From NCBI GenBank assembly GCA_963696875.1, contig CAVOLQ010000003.1, positions 62,001 to 126,000 on the forward strand: 64,000 nt of DNA, given 5' to 3'. The position numbers and the translations under genes are program-made. A model generated the notes under the pieces. The model was not told where the DNA came from, searched no databases, and saw nothing but the letters and a program-made list of their open reading frames with translations. This DNA comes from Albibacterium sp963696875. Lineage in GTDB: Bacteria; Bacteroidota; Bacteroidia; Sphingobacteriales; Sphingobacteriaceae. This document shows, one piece after another, positions 9,376 to 18,976 of this stretch. Position 1 is the first letter of the stretch. Each line of letters begins with the position of its first letter.

Positions 9376-9472
9376 CAAAGGACGCCTTATAATTAGCCTT
9401 ATAAAAGTCTTGATTATCGTCTTTTTTGGTCAAAAGATCGTTTATTTGTTTAAATTAGATTGAGCTGACAAT
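9376..9472 (-). promoter_or_regulatory. Activator-type upstream region of the efflux operon (copy 2)
   Basis: The plus strand carries CAAAG at 9376-9380, TATCGTCT at 9415-9422, TTTGGTCAAAAGATCG at 9425-9440 and CTGACAAT at 9465-9472. This arrangement matches 356-451 almost base for base in spacing. The -7-like element on the minus strand reads GTCCTTTG, again without the TA. The region sits between the divergent AraC-type gene and the efflux operon, so it probably includes that regulator's operator. Confidence 0.6.
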
Positions 9473-9552
9473 TGAGAGACCCTGAGTTGAACAGGAATAT
9501 CACTTTTTGACTTGAATATGCGATTAGCCAACCATTTTCTTATAATATTAAA

Positions 9553-9560
9553 TATCTTTG
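9553..9560 (+). promoter_or_regulatory. -7 box (TATCTTTG) of the AraC-type regulator gene
   Basis: TATCTTTG is a perfect match to TAnnTTTG, 89 bases before the regulator start at 9650. No clear -33 element is seen. Confidence 0.5.
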
Positions 9561-9649
9561 TGGCAGTTTTTTAATCAATAATAGGTTTATTTTATGGCCA
9601 ATCATTATGAAAATAGCTAATGATAATGGTCTATTAGAGGTTTTGTGGA

Positions 9650-10576
9650 ATGAGAATAACCAATATAGATACAGTTAAAAAAGAGGTATTTGAAATAGCC
9701 GATCTTGATCATAGCAAGGCTAAGTTTAAATATAGTGTTCTCAATGGTTTGTCAGTGTGGGAAAACCTCGATACTTCCCAAAGACAGAATTTAGAACCTA
9801 GAATCCGATCGGAATTCATGACCATAATGATTATTACAAAAGGCAAGGGCATGATTAATATAAACATGGAAGATATGTGTGTTCAAGAAAATAGCCTCCT
9901 TCATTTCTCGCCGAGTACGCTCGTTAGTTTACCCGAGAAAGAACAGGTATTTACAATATCCGGCGTAAGCTTTACAACTGATTTTCTTACCGATATTGGG
10001 ATGCCGGAACGTAATGCAGAAATATTTAAATATTTCTCTTCACGTTTTTCACCCTTATGGAATATAGAACCAGAAGACACGGCTTTGATCAAACATCAAA
10101 TCCATTTATTGGCCGAACGGGTAAAAAAATATGCAACTCATCCCTATGGTAAAGAAATCTTAATCAATGGCTTTCATATTTTCCTCTTTGAGATCGGGGC
10201 TTTGGGACACAAATATTCTGAAATGACGCGATTAAACTTTTCAAGACAGGAAAGTTTAGTCATAAAATTTAGTAATCTTGTAGAACAGCAATTTCGAGAG
10301 CTTCGTACAGTAAAAAAATATGCGGATCAACTAAACGTTACGCCAAAGTACCTTACAGAAATAGTAAAAGAATATTCTGGCAAGAATGCTAGTGAAATTA
10401 TAAATGATCTGGTTATATTAGAGGCGAAATTTTTGTTGCGAAAATCTGAACTAAGTATCGGAGAGATTACAGACATTCTCCATTTTAGTGATCAATCATT
10501 TTTTGGCAAGTATTTTAAAAGGCAAACAGGAGTTTCCCCAAAAGCCTTTAGAGAAACCGAGTTTTTATCTTTATAA
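9650..10576 (+). CDS. AraC-family transcriptional regulator
   Basis: The protein has 308 residues. The N-terminal part (about 40-120) looks like a cupin-type ligand-sensing domain (IITKGKGMINI...NSLLHFSPSTLVSL). The C-terminal 100 residues hold two helix-turn-helix motifs: LRTVKKYADQLNVTPKYLTE near 220-240, and the signature IGEITDILHFSDQSFFGKYF followed by KRQTGVSPKAFR, the classic AraC tail. It is divergent from the RND efflux operon and its stop codon directly abuts the ATG of the plug-domain gene (TAA then ATG), so the two are probably cotranscribed. The likely role is control of the efflux operon and the beta-barrel gene at 1-298 through the shared upstream block; this is inference. Confidence 0.93.
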   Translation: MRITNIDTVKKEVFEIADLDHSKAKFKYSVLNGLSVWENLDTSQRQNLEPRIRSEFMTIMIITKGKGMININMEDMCVQENSLLHFSPSTLVSLPEKEQVFTISGVSFTTDFLTDIGMPERNAEIFKYFSSRFSPLWNIEPEDTALIKHQIHLLAERVKKYATHPYGKEILINGFHIFLFEIGALGHKYSEMTRLNFSRQESLVIKFSNLVEQQFRELRTVKKYADQLNVTPKYLTEIVKEYSGKNASEIINDLVILEAKFLLRKSELSIGEITDILHFSDQSFFGKYFKRQTGVSPKAFRETEFLSL

Positions 10577-13291
10577 ATGAAGTATTTAAAATTATTAGTT
10601 GTTTTTTTCTTTTTGATAAGTATAAAGTTATTCGCTTATTCCCAGCAAGATAGCATTCCTATTACCTCTATATTGGAAGAAAATTCTAGATTGAACATGG
10701 AATTTCCATTAGAAAAAGTATATGTTCATTTTGATAAACCCTATTATGCGGTTGGCGATACAGTTTGGTTTAAAGCTTATTTGACAAGCATTCAAAACAT
10801 TCCTTCCCCTCTAAGTAAGATTGTATACTTAGATGTAGTAACCAGTAGGGATTCACTTGTGGAAACCATTAAATTGCCGGTAGTGAATAGCGTGGCTACA
10901 GGAAGTATTACACTCTCACATCTCAATTTCGAACAAGGCAATTACCATATTCGTGCCTATACCAGATGGATGCTAAATTTTAGTCCCGCTTATTTTTTTA
11001 GTCATAACTTATACGTTGGCAACGCAATCAATAAAGAACTCAGTACGCATATTACTTTAAGCAATTCGATAATGGACAAAAATGTGCGGGTAAATGCAGG
11101 GATTAGCTTTAGAAATGAGGCCAATAGGCCTTTACAGAACAGGAAAGTAAGTTGGGAAGTGATTGCTGATTACGATCGCATTAGTAGGGGCAAAGGGGTT
11201 ACAGATGGCAACGGCTTTTTGGAACTTGATTTTAGCAGTTCCCGGAATGTGCCGATTAGAGAAGGTAAATTATTCACGACTTTAGAAGTTGGAAGAAATG
11301 AATTCCTTAAAGCGAGTTTCCCTTTAACCGCTGTCAACTCACAAAATGACGTTCAATTTTTCCCTGAAGGGGGAGAGTTAGTCGCAGATTTACCAACCCA
11401 CGTTGCTTTTAAGGCTATTCGTTCCGATGGTCTAGGTATTGAAATAAGTGGAAATGTGGTAGATTCGGAAGGTAATGCAATTGCAAGTCTTACCTCCGAG
11501 CATTTAGGCATGGGAAAATTCTCTTTTATACCAGAAAATAATGTAGTTTATTTTGCAAACATTAATTTTTCCGATGGTACAACAGGCACCTTTAAATTAC
11601 CGGCTGTAAAAACGGAAGGGATCAGCTTAGTAGTAGACAATAGTGATCCCTTGAATCTGAAGTTTAAAATAAATGCGAACCCCGCTTATTTAAAGCGAAA
11701 TTTTAATAAAGGATTTTACATTGTTGGCCGTAGTGGGGGTGTAGTTTATTATGCTGCACAAAGTGTCTTGAGGAATCAAGTGCATACAGGTTCTGTGCCG
11801 AAAAGCAACTTCCCTTCAGGAATAGCCCAATTGTCGATATTGTCTACCACAGGGAAAGTATTGAGCGAACGTGTAGCATTTATATTGCAGAATGATACGC
11901 TAAACATGAAGCTTAAAACGGATTTACCTAGCTACAAAGCGCGGCAGAAGGTAAATATGAAGCTCAATGCATCTATTGAAGACCAACCTATTTTGGGCAA
12001 CTTCTCTGTTTCAGTAATTGATGAAAGCAAAGTACCGCTCAATGAAGACAATGAAACAACGATTATAAGTAACTTACTATTAAGTTCTGATATTGAAGGG
12101 TATATTGAGAAACCGAATTATTATTTTTCAAAGACCGATGCCGAAAGGCTGGGCAAATTAGACTTATTAATGTTGACTCAGGGGTACAGACGATACCTTT
12201 ACAATGACATCATTAAGGAACAAACACCGCCTGTCGGCTTTTTACCAGAACATTCTTTATCCATATCCGGAATCATTAGAAGAAGTGATGGAATGCCTTT
12301 GGCCCATAACCAAATTCTCTTGCAGATTCCAGAAAGAGCTTTCTATAAAGACGGAATTACAGACGATAAAGGCCGCTTTATTTTTACGGATTTGATTTTC
12401 CAAGATTCTGTTGAAGCGGTAATTAATGCCCGGGGAAGTTCTAGTGCTAGAAACTTAATGATAAACGTGGATGGAGAACCCTATCCAGCACTTTCAAAAA
12501 ACATAAACACACCTGATGAACTGTTGAATATTGATAGTGCTTTAGGTACTTATCTTGAAAATAGTAAATTACGTAATAGTACAGGTTTCTTATTAAAAGA
12601 AGTCCAAATTGAAGGACGTGTTAGAAAGCCAAGCCATACTGATCATTCGGCTTTAAGCGGATTAGCCATGCTGGCTGATTTTACGACAGAAGGCGATCAA
12701 CTTTCAGGTTGTACAAATTTGATAAACTGTTTATCTACCGTCATGGGTTTAACTTATATAGATAATCAATTATACCTTACTAGGTCGTATAATTCGGGTA
12801 ATAGACTACCAGCAGAAATTTATGTCGGCGGCATGCCAGTGGATATTAACTACCTCCACAGTCTGCAAAGTTCAGGTGTTGAGTCGATTGAAGTGTTTTT
12901 AAATGATGGCCTAACTGGGATCAACCAACGCAGTAATACCAGTGGGGTGGTAGTAATTAATTTGAAAGAGACTCCGAAGGGACAACAGTTAAGTAGGCAA
13001 GACTTTACTGAGCTATTCCCTCCCAGCAATATAATGAAGTTTATGCCTAAAGGCTATAGTGTTGAACGGTTTTTTTACATACCAAAATATACCGGTCCGA
13101 GAACCACTTTGCAATCCAAAGATAATCGTTCAACAATCCATTGGAATCCAATACTGTTAACCAATGAGAATGGAGATGCGGAATTTGAGTATTTTACTGC
13201 GGATGACAAAGGAACTTATCGGGTAGTAATTGAAGGGATCGATGCAGACGGTCGAATTGGAAGAACGGTCTACCGATTTAATGTAGAGTAA
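10577..13291 (+). CDS. MG2-like / TonB-plug domain envelope protein without a receptor barrel
   Basis: The protein has 904 residues and a signal peptide of about 22 residues (ending FAYSQ). An MG2/macroglobulin-like beta-sandwich opens the mature part (about 40-150: KVYVHFDKPYYAVGDTVWFK...). More beta-sandwich repeats follow. A carboxypeptidase-regulatory-like insert lies near 555-620, and a TonB plug-like segment near 670-810 (LLKEVQIEGRVRKP ... ESIEVFLNDG ... SGVVVINLK). No 22-strand barrel follows; the protein ends about 90 residues later with another MG-like strand set. Proteins of this build are common in Sphingobacteriaceae and are often misnamed TonB receptors. Function unknown. It follows the AraC gene with no gap and overlaps the next gene closely. 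Confidence 0.75.
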   Translation: MKYLKLLVVFFFLISIKLFAYSQQDSIPITSILEENSRLNMEFPLEKVYVHFDKPYYAVGDTVWFKAYLTSIQNIPSPLSKIVYLDVVTSRDSLVETIKLPVVNSVATGSITLSHLNFEQGNYHIRAYTRWMLNFSPAYFFSHNLYVGNAINKELSTHITLSNSIMDKNVRVNAGISFRNEANRPLQNRKVSWEVIADYDRISRGKGVTDGNGFLELDFSSSRNVPIREGKLFTTLEVGRNEFLKASFPLTAVNSQNDVQFFPEGGELVADLPTHVAFKAIRSDGLGIEISGNVVDSEGNAIASLTSEHLGMGKFSFIPENNVVYFANINFSDGTTGTFKLPAVKTEGISLVVDNSDPLNLKFKINANPAYLKRNFNKGFYIVGRSGGVVYYAAQSVLRNQVHTGSVPKSNFPSGIAQLSILSTTGKVLSERVAFILQNDTLNMKLKTDLPSYKARQKVNMKLNASIEDQPILGNFSVSVIDESKVPLNEDNETTIISNLLLSSDIEGYIEKPNYYFSKTDAERLGKLDLLMLTQGYRRYLYNDIIKEQTPPVGFLPEHSLSISGIIRRSDGMPLAHNQILLQIPERAFYKDGITDDKGRFIFTDLIFQDSVEAVINARGSSSARNLMINVDGEPYPALSKNINTPDELLNIDSALGTYLENSKLRNSTGFLLKEVQIEGRVRKPSHTDHSALSGLAMLADFTTEGDQLSGCTNLINCLSTVMGLTYIDNQLYLTRSYNSGNRLPAEIYVGGMPVDINYLHSLQSSGVESIEVFLNDGLTGINQRSNTSGVVVINLKETPKGQQLSRQDFTELFPPSNIMKFMPKGYSVERFFYIPKYTGPRTTLQSKDNRSTIHWNPILLTNENGDAEFEYFTADDKGTYRVVIEGIDADGRIGRTVYRFNVE

Positions 13292-13293
13292 AT

Positions 13294-14289
13294 GTGTGGG
13301 CATATCTTAGTAATTCACGATTAGAAACATTGAAAACGCCTTTCGAGTGGAAGGGTACACCTGTTAACAAAAGAGGGAGGTTCGTTAATCTTGAGGTTCC
13401 ATTTGTAAATTCATTTCGAAAATTACTGAAATGGCAGTTCATGAGAAATCCTCAAAAGTTTGAAAAAAAACATGATCGTTGGCTCTTACCCATTGATTAC
13501 AACAGCGGGTTTTTAACAAGTAAGGAAGATTGTGTTGTTTGGTTGGGCCACTCAAGTTTTTTTATAAGAATTGAAAGAATAACCATTCTAATCGATCCGG
13601 TATTTTATAATGTTTCTTTTTTGAAGCGGAAATCACCGCTTCCTATTCAACCCGACCTCTTTAAGGGAATTGACTATATTCTTATTTCCCATGATCATCG
13701 CGATCATTGTGATGCCACTAGCCTTAAATTACTCGCAAAAAATAATCCTAATGTAATATACCTTACTGGATTAGGTATGGAGGGGTTAATAAAGAAAATA
13801 ACCCAAAGCAATACTATACAAACCGCCGGTTGGTATCAAAAATATGATACTAAAAACCATATAAAGATCTATTTTACTCCTTCACAACACTGGGGAAGGC
13901 GCTCACTCAATGACATGAACCGTCGTTTATGGGGTGCATTTGTTATCCAAAATGCAGAGACAACGATTTATTTTGGTGGTGATTCGGGATATGGTGGGCA
14001 TTTTTCAGATCTCGTGAAGATTTTCCCAAAGATTGATTATGCTATTTTAGGAATTGGAGCCTATAAACCATTGTTTTTTATGTCGCCCATCCATCTTTCA
14101 CCATCCGATGCAATCCAAGCATTTAAGGATCTAAAAGCTCAAAAGATGATCCCAATGCATTACGGAACTTTCAATCTTGCTGATGAACCCCTAAGCGATC
14201 CAATTAAAACATTACAGAGATCTGAAATTGATCAAGACGTTCAAGGACAAATTGACTATCTGAATCCCGGGGAAATATTAATTTTATGA
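13294..14289 (+). CDS. MBL-fold metallohydrolase (UlaG / NAPE-PLD-like)
   Basis: The start is GTG at 13294. The in-frame protein (331 residues) cannot use the ATG at 13292, which lies in another frame and overlaps the previous stop. The zinc-binding signature SHDHRDHCD fits HxHxDH. Further metal ligands are likely the His in TPSQHWGRR, the Asp in YFGGDSGYG, and the His in MIPMHYGTF. The layout (short N-terminal extension, WLGHSSFFIRI, LIDPVF) fits the NAPE-PLD/UlaG branch of the beta-lactamase superfamily, which hydrolyses phosphodiester or lactone substrates. The actual substrate is unknown. No signal peptide is seen, so it is probably cytoplasmic. Confidence 0.9.
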   Translation: MWAYLSNSRLETLKTPFEWKGTPVNKRGRFVNLEVPFVNSFRKLLKWQFMRNPQKFEKKHDRWLLPIDYNSGFLTSKEDCVVWLGHSSFFIRIERITILIDPVFYNVSFLKRKSPLPIQPDLFKGIDYILISHDHRDHCDATSLKLLAKNNPNVIYLTGLGMEGLIKKITQSNTIQTAGWYQKYDTKNHIKIYFTPSQHWGRRSLNDMNRRLWGAFVIQNAETTIYFGGDSGYGGHFSDLVKIFPKIDYAILGIGAYKPLFFMSPIHLSPSDAIQAFKDLKAQKMIPMHYGTFNLADEPLSDPIKTLQRSEIDQDVQGQIDYLNPGEILIL

Positions 14290-14413
14290 GAGGGCAATAG
14301 GAATTTAGAGAATCAAACTTTTTAAGAAACAGACTACACTTTCGTAATAATTACTGGCAAATAATAGAATGATAATTTATTATTTATTAATATTGTTATA
14401 AATACATAATAAT

Positions 14414-15805
14414 ATGCTAAACCTTTCAAGCCTTAAAATAGCTCTCACAAAGAAAATGCCGGTCATTTTGTTGTTTTCTTTCTTTTCAATCTTTGCGACC
14501 TCTTGCGCTCAAAGCCAAGCCAATGAATGGACCGATCTATTCAATGGTAAAGATTTGACGGGATGGAAGCAACTAAACGGAAAAGCCACTTATGAAGTGA
14601 TTGACGGAGAAATTGTTGGTACAACAGTCAGCAATGAACCTAATTCTTTTCTCAGCACCGAACAGGACTATGGCGATTTCATCCTTGAGCTGGAATTGTT
14701 TTTGGACAACGATTTGAACTCGGGAATCCAATTTAGAAGCTTAAGTTCAAAAGACTATCAAGATGGGAGGGTGCATGGGTATCAAATGGAAGTAGACCCT
14801 TCAGAACGAGCTTGGAGTGGAGGAATTTATGATGAATCTCGTCGAGGATGGCTCTATCCATTAGAACTCAATATAGCTGCTAAGAACGCTTTTAAAATTA
14901 ATGACTGGAATAAATATCGAATAGAATGTATCGGCAATACGGTTAGAACATGGGTTAACGGTGTTCCAACTGCTCATATCATAGATGATCTGACAACCAC
15001 TGGCTTCATCGCATTACAAGTGCATTCCATTTCAAAAGATAAAGAACCTGGCCAACAAATACGTTGGCGAAATATCCGGATAAAGACTGATAATCTACAG
15101 CCTAGTCCGTACGACTCTATTGAAGTAGTTAATCTGATAGCCAATAATTTATCTGATCAAGAAATAAATAATGGTTATGTTCTATTATGGGATGGCGCAA
15201 ATCCGCAAGGATGGAGAGGAGCCTATTCATCGAGTTTTCCAGCGACTGGATGGACGATTAAGGAGGGTATACTAAGTGTTGAAGCTTCTGACGGTGGAGA
15301 ATCCACCAATGGTGGAGACATTGTAACAGATAAGATGTTTAAAGCCTTTGAATTGAAGTTCGATTTTAAGCTTAATGAAGGTGGAAACAGTGGTGTCAAA
15401 TATTTTGTCACAGAGTCAGAAGGAAATAAAGGTTCAGCGATAGGCTTAGAATATCAACTCTTAGATGACTCCACGCATCCAGATGCGCTCTTGGGAAGAG
15501 ATGGAAATCGAACACTAGCCTCTTTATATGACCTCATAGCTTCTAACAAAGGTCGCGCTACAAAGAAGATTGGAGAGTGGAACCAAGGAATGATAAAAGT
15601 ATTTCCAAATAATCATGTAGAGCATTGGCTTAATGGATTCAAAGTGCTCGAGTATGAGCGTGGCTCAGATGCTTTCTTAGACTTGGTTAAAATTAGCAAA
15701 TATAAAGATTGGGATAATTTTGGCCTTGCCCAGGAAGGAAGAATACTTCTGCAAGATCACGGAGATTTGGTTTCTTTTAGAAGTATAAAAATAAAAGAAT
15801 TATAA
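14414..15805 (+). CDS. Two-domain DUF1080 (3-keto-disaccharide hydrolase-like) lipoprotein
   Basis: The protein has 463 residues. The lipobox FATSC shows an exported lipoprotein. An internal ATG at 14456 would give a more usual signal peptide (MPVILLFSFFSIFATSC), so the true start may be 14456. Two DUF1080 concanavalin-like domains are visible. The first (about 38-225) opens WTDLFNGKDLTGWKQLNG and contains LNSGIQFRS and GYQMEVDP. The second (about 253-463) opens YVLLWDGANPQGWRG and contains NSGVKYFV and GLEYQLLDD. Members hydrolyse 3-keto-glycosides or act on carbohydrates in the periplasm or at the surface. The gene stands 52 bases before glpD, but no functional link is evident. Confidence 0.88.
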   Translation: MLNLSSLKIALTKKMPVILLFSFFSIFATSCAQSQANEWTDLFNGKDLTGWKQLNGKATYEVIDGEIVGTTVSNEPNSFLSTEQDYGDFILELELFLDNDLNSGIQFRSLSSKDYQDGRVHGYQMEVDPSERAWSGGIYDESRRGWLYPLELNIAAKNAFKINDWNKYRIECIGNTVRTWVNGVPTAHIIDDLTTTGFIALQVHSISKDKEPGQQIRWRNIRIKTDNLQPSPYDSIEVVNLIANNLSDQEINNGYVLLWDGANPQGWRGAYSSSFPATGWTIKEGILSVEASDGGESTNGGDIVTDKMFKAFELKFDFKLNEGGNSGVKYFVTESEGNKGSAIGLEYQLLDDSTHPDALLGRDGNRTLASLYDLIASNKGRATKKIGEWNQGMIKVFPNNHVEHWLNGFKVLEYERGSDAFLDLVKISKYKDWDNFGLAQEGRILLQDHGDLVSFRSIKIKEL

Positions 15806-15857
15806 GCACAAATAGGAAGTAATCAAAATACTTAGCTATAAAAAAGGATTTGTAAAA

Positions 15858-17429
15858 ATGACACTTAACCGGGCTTTTAGTAGAGACTCTTTTGTAAAAG
15901 AGCTTGGGGAAGTTTCCGAGTGGGATATCATTATAATAGGTGGCGGTGCGACTGGATTAGGATCAGGGGTGGATTCCGCATCGAGGGGGTATAAGACTGT
16001 AGTTTTAGAACAATATGACTTTGCAAAAGGAACTTCTAGTAGGAGTACAAAGTTGGTTCACGGAGGTGTACGATATCTTGCTCAAGGAGATATTGGTTTG
16101 GTAAAAGAGGCATTAAAAGAGAGAGGCCTGCTCTTTAAAAATGCGCCACATTTAGTTAATAAACAAGCATTTATCATTCCCTGTTATTCTTTTTTTTCCA
16201 AAATAAAGTATTGGATAGGCTTGAAGATATATGATTGGCTTTCTGGGAAATATAGTTTTGGAAGTTCAACCTTATTGTCTAAAAAGAAAGTATCTCAAGC
16301 TATACCACAACTTCAAGTCAATGGCCTTAAAGGGGGAATTGAATATTTCGATGGACAATTTGACGATGCCAGACTTGCTATCAATTTAGCACAAACTTGC
16401 GTTGAACAAGGGGGTACGGTGATAAACTATGTTAAAGTTATCGGTTTGCTTAAAAATAAACACGGTTTTATCAATGGAGTGAAAGTACTTGAATTAGAAT
16501 CTGGAATAGAATATGATCTTTATTCTAAAGTTGTAATCAATGCCACTGGTGTATTCGTAGATGACATCCTAAAAATGGACAGTCCGCATAAAAACCCTTT
16601 GGTCAGACCTAGTCAGGGTGTCCATATTGTTCTTGACAAATCTTTTTTAAAGGGAGGCAAGGCGATCATGATACCTAAAACTCCTGATGGCAGGGTCTTG
16701 TTTGCGGTCCCTTGGCATGAGCATATCATAGTTGGGACCACTGATACGCCATTGGATAGCCATAGTATAGAACCTATACCCTTAGAGGAGGAGATAGAAT
16801 TTATTCTAAATACCGTAGATCAATATTTGAGCAATGTTCCTAAAAGATCGGATGTTCTTTCAGTATTTGCAGGCTTGAGGCCCCTCGCGGCCCCTAAAAA
16901 TAATACGCACAGTACGAAGGAGATTTCTAGGAGCCATAAATTGATTGTAGAGAAATCAAAATTGATTACCATTACGGGCGGCAAATGGACGACTTATAGA
17001 AAGATGGCTGAAGATACCATCAATAAAGCTATTGGAGTTGGAAGCTTACTTAAAAAAGAATGCCTGACTGGAAGTTTAAAAATACATGGCTATGCTAATG
17101 ATTTAAAGAAAGAGTATAGAGCGATTTATGGATCGGATTCATTGAAAATAAGTCAATTAGAAAGTGATAATCCAGATTTCACCTTGTCTATAATTGATAA
17201 TGAGCCGTATACAGTTTCTGAAGTGATCTGGGCAGTTCGACATGAGATGGCTCGATCCATCGAAGATGTTTTAGCTCGGCGTATGCGTGTACTCTTTCTA
17301 GATGCTAAAGAAGCCGGAAGGATGGCGGTGAAAGTCGCAGAAATACTGGCTAAGGAATTAGGGAAATCCAAGGAATGGGAAGAACAGCAGGTCCTAGAAT
17401 TTACAGAATTAACCAAGCAATATTTTTGA
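15858..17429 (+). CDS. glpD: Glycerol-3-phosphate dehydrogenase (FAD-dependent)
   Basis: Oxidises sn-glycerol 3-phosphate to dihydroxyacetone phosphate at the membrane, passing electrons to quinone. The 523-residue length is normal. The FAD-binding dinucleotide fold is at about 23-55 (DIIIIGGGATGLG ... VVLEQYDFAKGTSSRSTKLV), followed by HGGVRYL, a GlpD signature. The second DAO signature (ITITGGKWTTYRKMAED) lies near 375-390, and the C-terminal DAO domain is present. Its stop is 1 base from the glpK start, so glpD-glpK-glpF form one operon that takes glycerol into glycolysis. No GlpR or other dedicated regulator is adjacent. Confidence 0.95.
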   Translation: MTLNRAFSRDSFVKELGEVSEWDIIIIGGGATGLGSGVDSASRGYKTVVLEQYDFAKGTSSRSTKLVHGGVRYLAQGDIGLVKEALKERGLLFKNAPHLVNKQAFIIPCYSFFSKIKYWIGLKIYDWLSGKYSFGSSTLLSKKKVSQAIPQLQVNGLKGGIEYFDGQFDDARLAINLAQTCVEQGGTVINYVKVIGLLKNKHGFINGVKVLELESGIEYDLYSKVVINATGVFVDDILKMDSPHKNPLVRPSQGVHIVLDKSFLKGGKAIMIPKTPDGRVLFAVPWHEHIIVGTTDTPLDSHSIEPIPLEEEIEFILNTVDQYLSNVPKRSDVLSVFAGLRPLAAPKNNTHSTKEISRSHKLIVEKSKLITITGGKWTTYRKMAEDTINKAIGVGSLLKKECLTGSLKIHGYANDLKKEYRAIYGSDSLKISQLESDNPDFTLSIIDNEPYTVSEVIWAVRHEMARSIEDVLARRMRVLFLDAKEAGRMAVKVAEILAKELGKSKEWEEQQVLEFTELTKQYF

Positions 17430-17430
17430 A

Positions 17431-18948
17431 ATGATGAAGAAATATATATTGACCCTGGACCAGGGAACAACTAGTTCTAGAGCCATATTATTTGACCATT
17501 CTGGCGCTATCGCGTCGATTGCGCAAAAAGAATTTCAACAATATTACCCACAGCCGGGATGGGTTGAGCATGACGCAATGGAAATTTGGTCTAGTCAAGC
17601 TTCCGTAATTACAGAAGCACTTTCAAAAGGACATTTCGATCCCTTGCACATTGCGGCCCTCGGCATTACCAACCAACGAGAAACCACAGTCGTCTGGAAC
17701 AGGAAAACAGGAAAGCCTATTTACAACGCAATTGTGTGGCAGGACCGACGAACCTCCGCTTATTGCGATGAGTTGAAGAAAAGCGGTTTGGCTGAAAGGA
17801 TTCAAGAGAAAACCGGGTTGATCATTGATTCTTATTTTTCGGCAACTAAAATTCGCTGGATATTAGAGAATGTAAATGGGGCTAGGGTACTGGCAGAAGA
17901 GGGTGAGCTTGCTTTTGGAACCATAGACTCTTGGCTTGTTTGGAATTTGACGGGTGGCAAGGTACACATAACCGATGTCAGTAATGCTTCACGAACCCTT
18001 ATTTATAATATCAATGAGATGAAATGGGACCGGGAGCTGCTCGACTTATTTGATATACCATCAAGCATGTTGCCGGATGTAAAGAGCTCGAGTGAAGTTT
18101 ATGCCAGTACGTCTGGGAAGTTATTGGGAACCCAAGTACCTATTGCCGGTATTGCAGGTGACCAGCAGGCCGCTCTTTTCGGACAGCTTTGCACAGAGAA
18201 GGGAATGGTAAAAAATACCTATGGTACAGGTTGTTTTATGCTCATGAATATTGGTAATAAGCCTCTTTTATCCAAAAATAATTTGGTGACCACCGTGGCA
18301 TGGAAAATCGGCGATGAGGTAGTGTATGCTTTGGAGGGCAGTATATTTATAGCGGGTGCGGTTGTGCAATGGCTTCGGGATGAACTCAAGATAATTAAGA
18401 ACTCTTTAGAAGTAGAAGCCTTGGCTTCAAAGGTGCCCGATAATGGTGGGGTCTATATTGTACCCGCCTTTACGGGATTGGGCGCTCCACATTGGAATCA
18501 ATATGCAAGAGGGACTATTTTTGGAATTACCAGAGGTACCAATGACAGCCACTTTGCGCGCGCAGCACTTGAAAGCATTGCTTTTCAAACGATGGATGTA
18601 TTGGCTGCGATGCGTACCGATGCTGCATTGGAAATCAAGGATTTAAGAGTGGATGGTGGTGCAACAACAAATGATTTGCTTTTGCAATTTCAAGCTAATG
18701 TATTGAATGCGAAGGTCATTCGTCCAAAAACGACCGAGACTACAGCGATAGGAGCCGCCTATCTAGCAGGTTTGGCTGTAGGCTTTTGGGAAAACATGGA
18801 GGATATTAAGAATCAATGGAAGGTAGATAAGACCTTTATCCCAAAAGGTGACCATGTAGACGAACTTATTGAAAACTGGCATCGTGCCGTCAATGCGGTG
18901 TTGGCCTGGACGGAAACTGATCCTGAACGAGTAAAAATTAGAAGCTAG
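17431..18948 (+). CDS. glpK: Glycerol kinase
   Basis: ATP-dependent phosphorylation of glycerol to glycerol 3-phosphate. The 505-residue protein has the FGGY-kinase N-terminal signature (LDQGTTSSRAILFD at about 8-21), the substrate loop NQRETTVVWNR, WQDRRTS, and the C-terminal FGGY block (IKDLRVDGGATTNDLLLQFQ). Two ATG codons are in tandem at 17431 and 17434; either may be used. The gene lies between glpD (1-base gap) and glpF (28-base gap). In the pathway, glpF admits glycerol, glpK traps it and glpD oxidises it. Confidence 0.97.
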   Translation: MMKKYILTLDQGTTSSRAILFDHSGAIASIAQKEFQQYYPQPGWVEHDAMEIWSSQASVITEALSKGHFDPLHIAALGITNQRETTVVWNRKTGKPIYNAIVWQDRRTSAYCDELKKSGLAERIQEKTGLIIDSYFSATKIRWILENVNGARVLAEEGELAFGTIDSWLVWNLTGGKVHITDVSNASRTLIYNINEMKWDRELLDLFDIPSSMLPDVKSSSEVYASTSGKLLGTQVPIAGIAGDQQAALFGQLCTEKGMVKNTYGTGCFMLMNIGNKPLLSKNNLVTTVAWKIGDEVVYALEGSIFIAGAVVQWLRDELKIIKNSLEVEALASKVPDNGGVYIVPAFTGLGAPHWNQYARGTIFGITRGTNDSHFARAALESIAFQTMDVLAAMRTDAALEIKDLRVDGGATTNDLLLQFQANVLNAKVIRPKTTETTAIGAAYLAGLAVGFWENMEDIKNQWKVDKTFIPKGDHVDELIENWHRAVNAVLAWTETDPERVKIRS

Positions 18949-18976
18949 AATTTTCTTAAAATAAAAAAATATAGGT

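Noticed and set aside
10577..13291. TonB-dependent receptor
   Set aside because: A plug-like segment exists but the large C-terminal beta-barrel is missing.
13292..13294. ATG at 13292 as the start of the MBL-fold gene
   Set aside because: It is out of frame with the conserved protein; the in-frame start is GTG at 13294.
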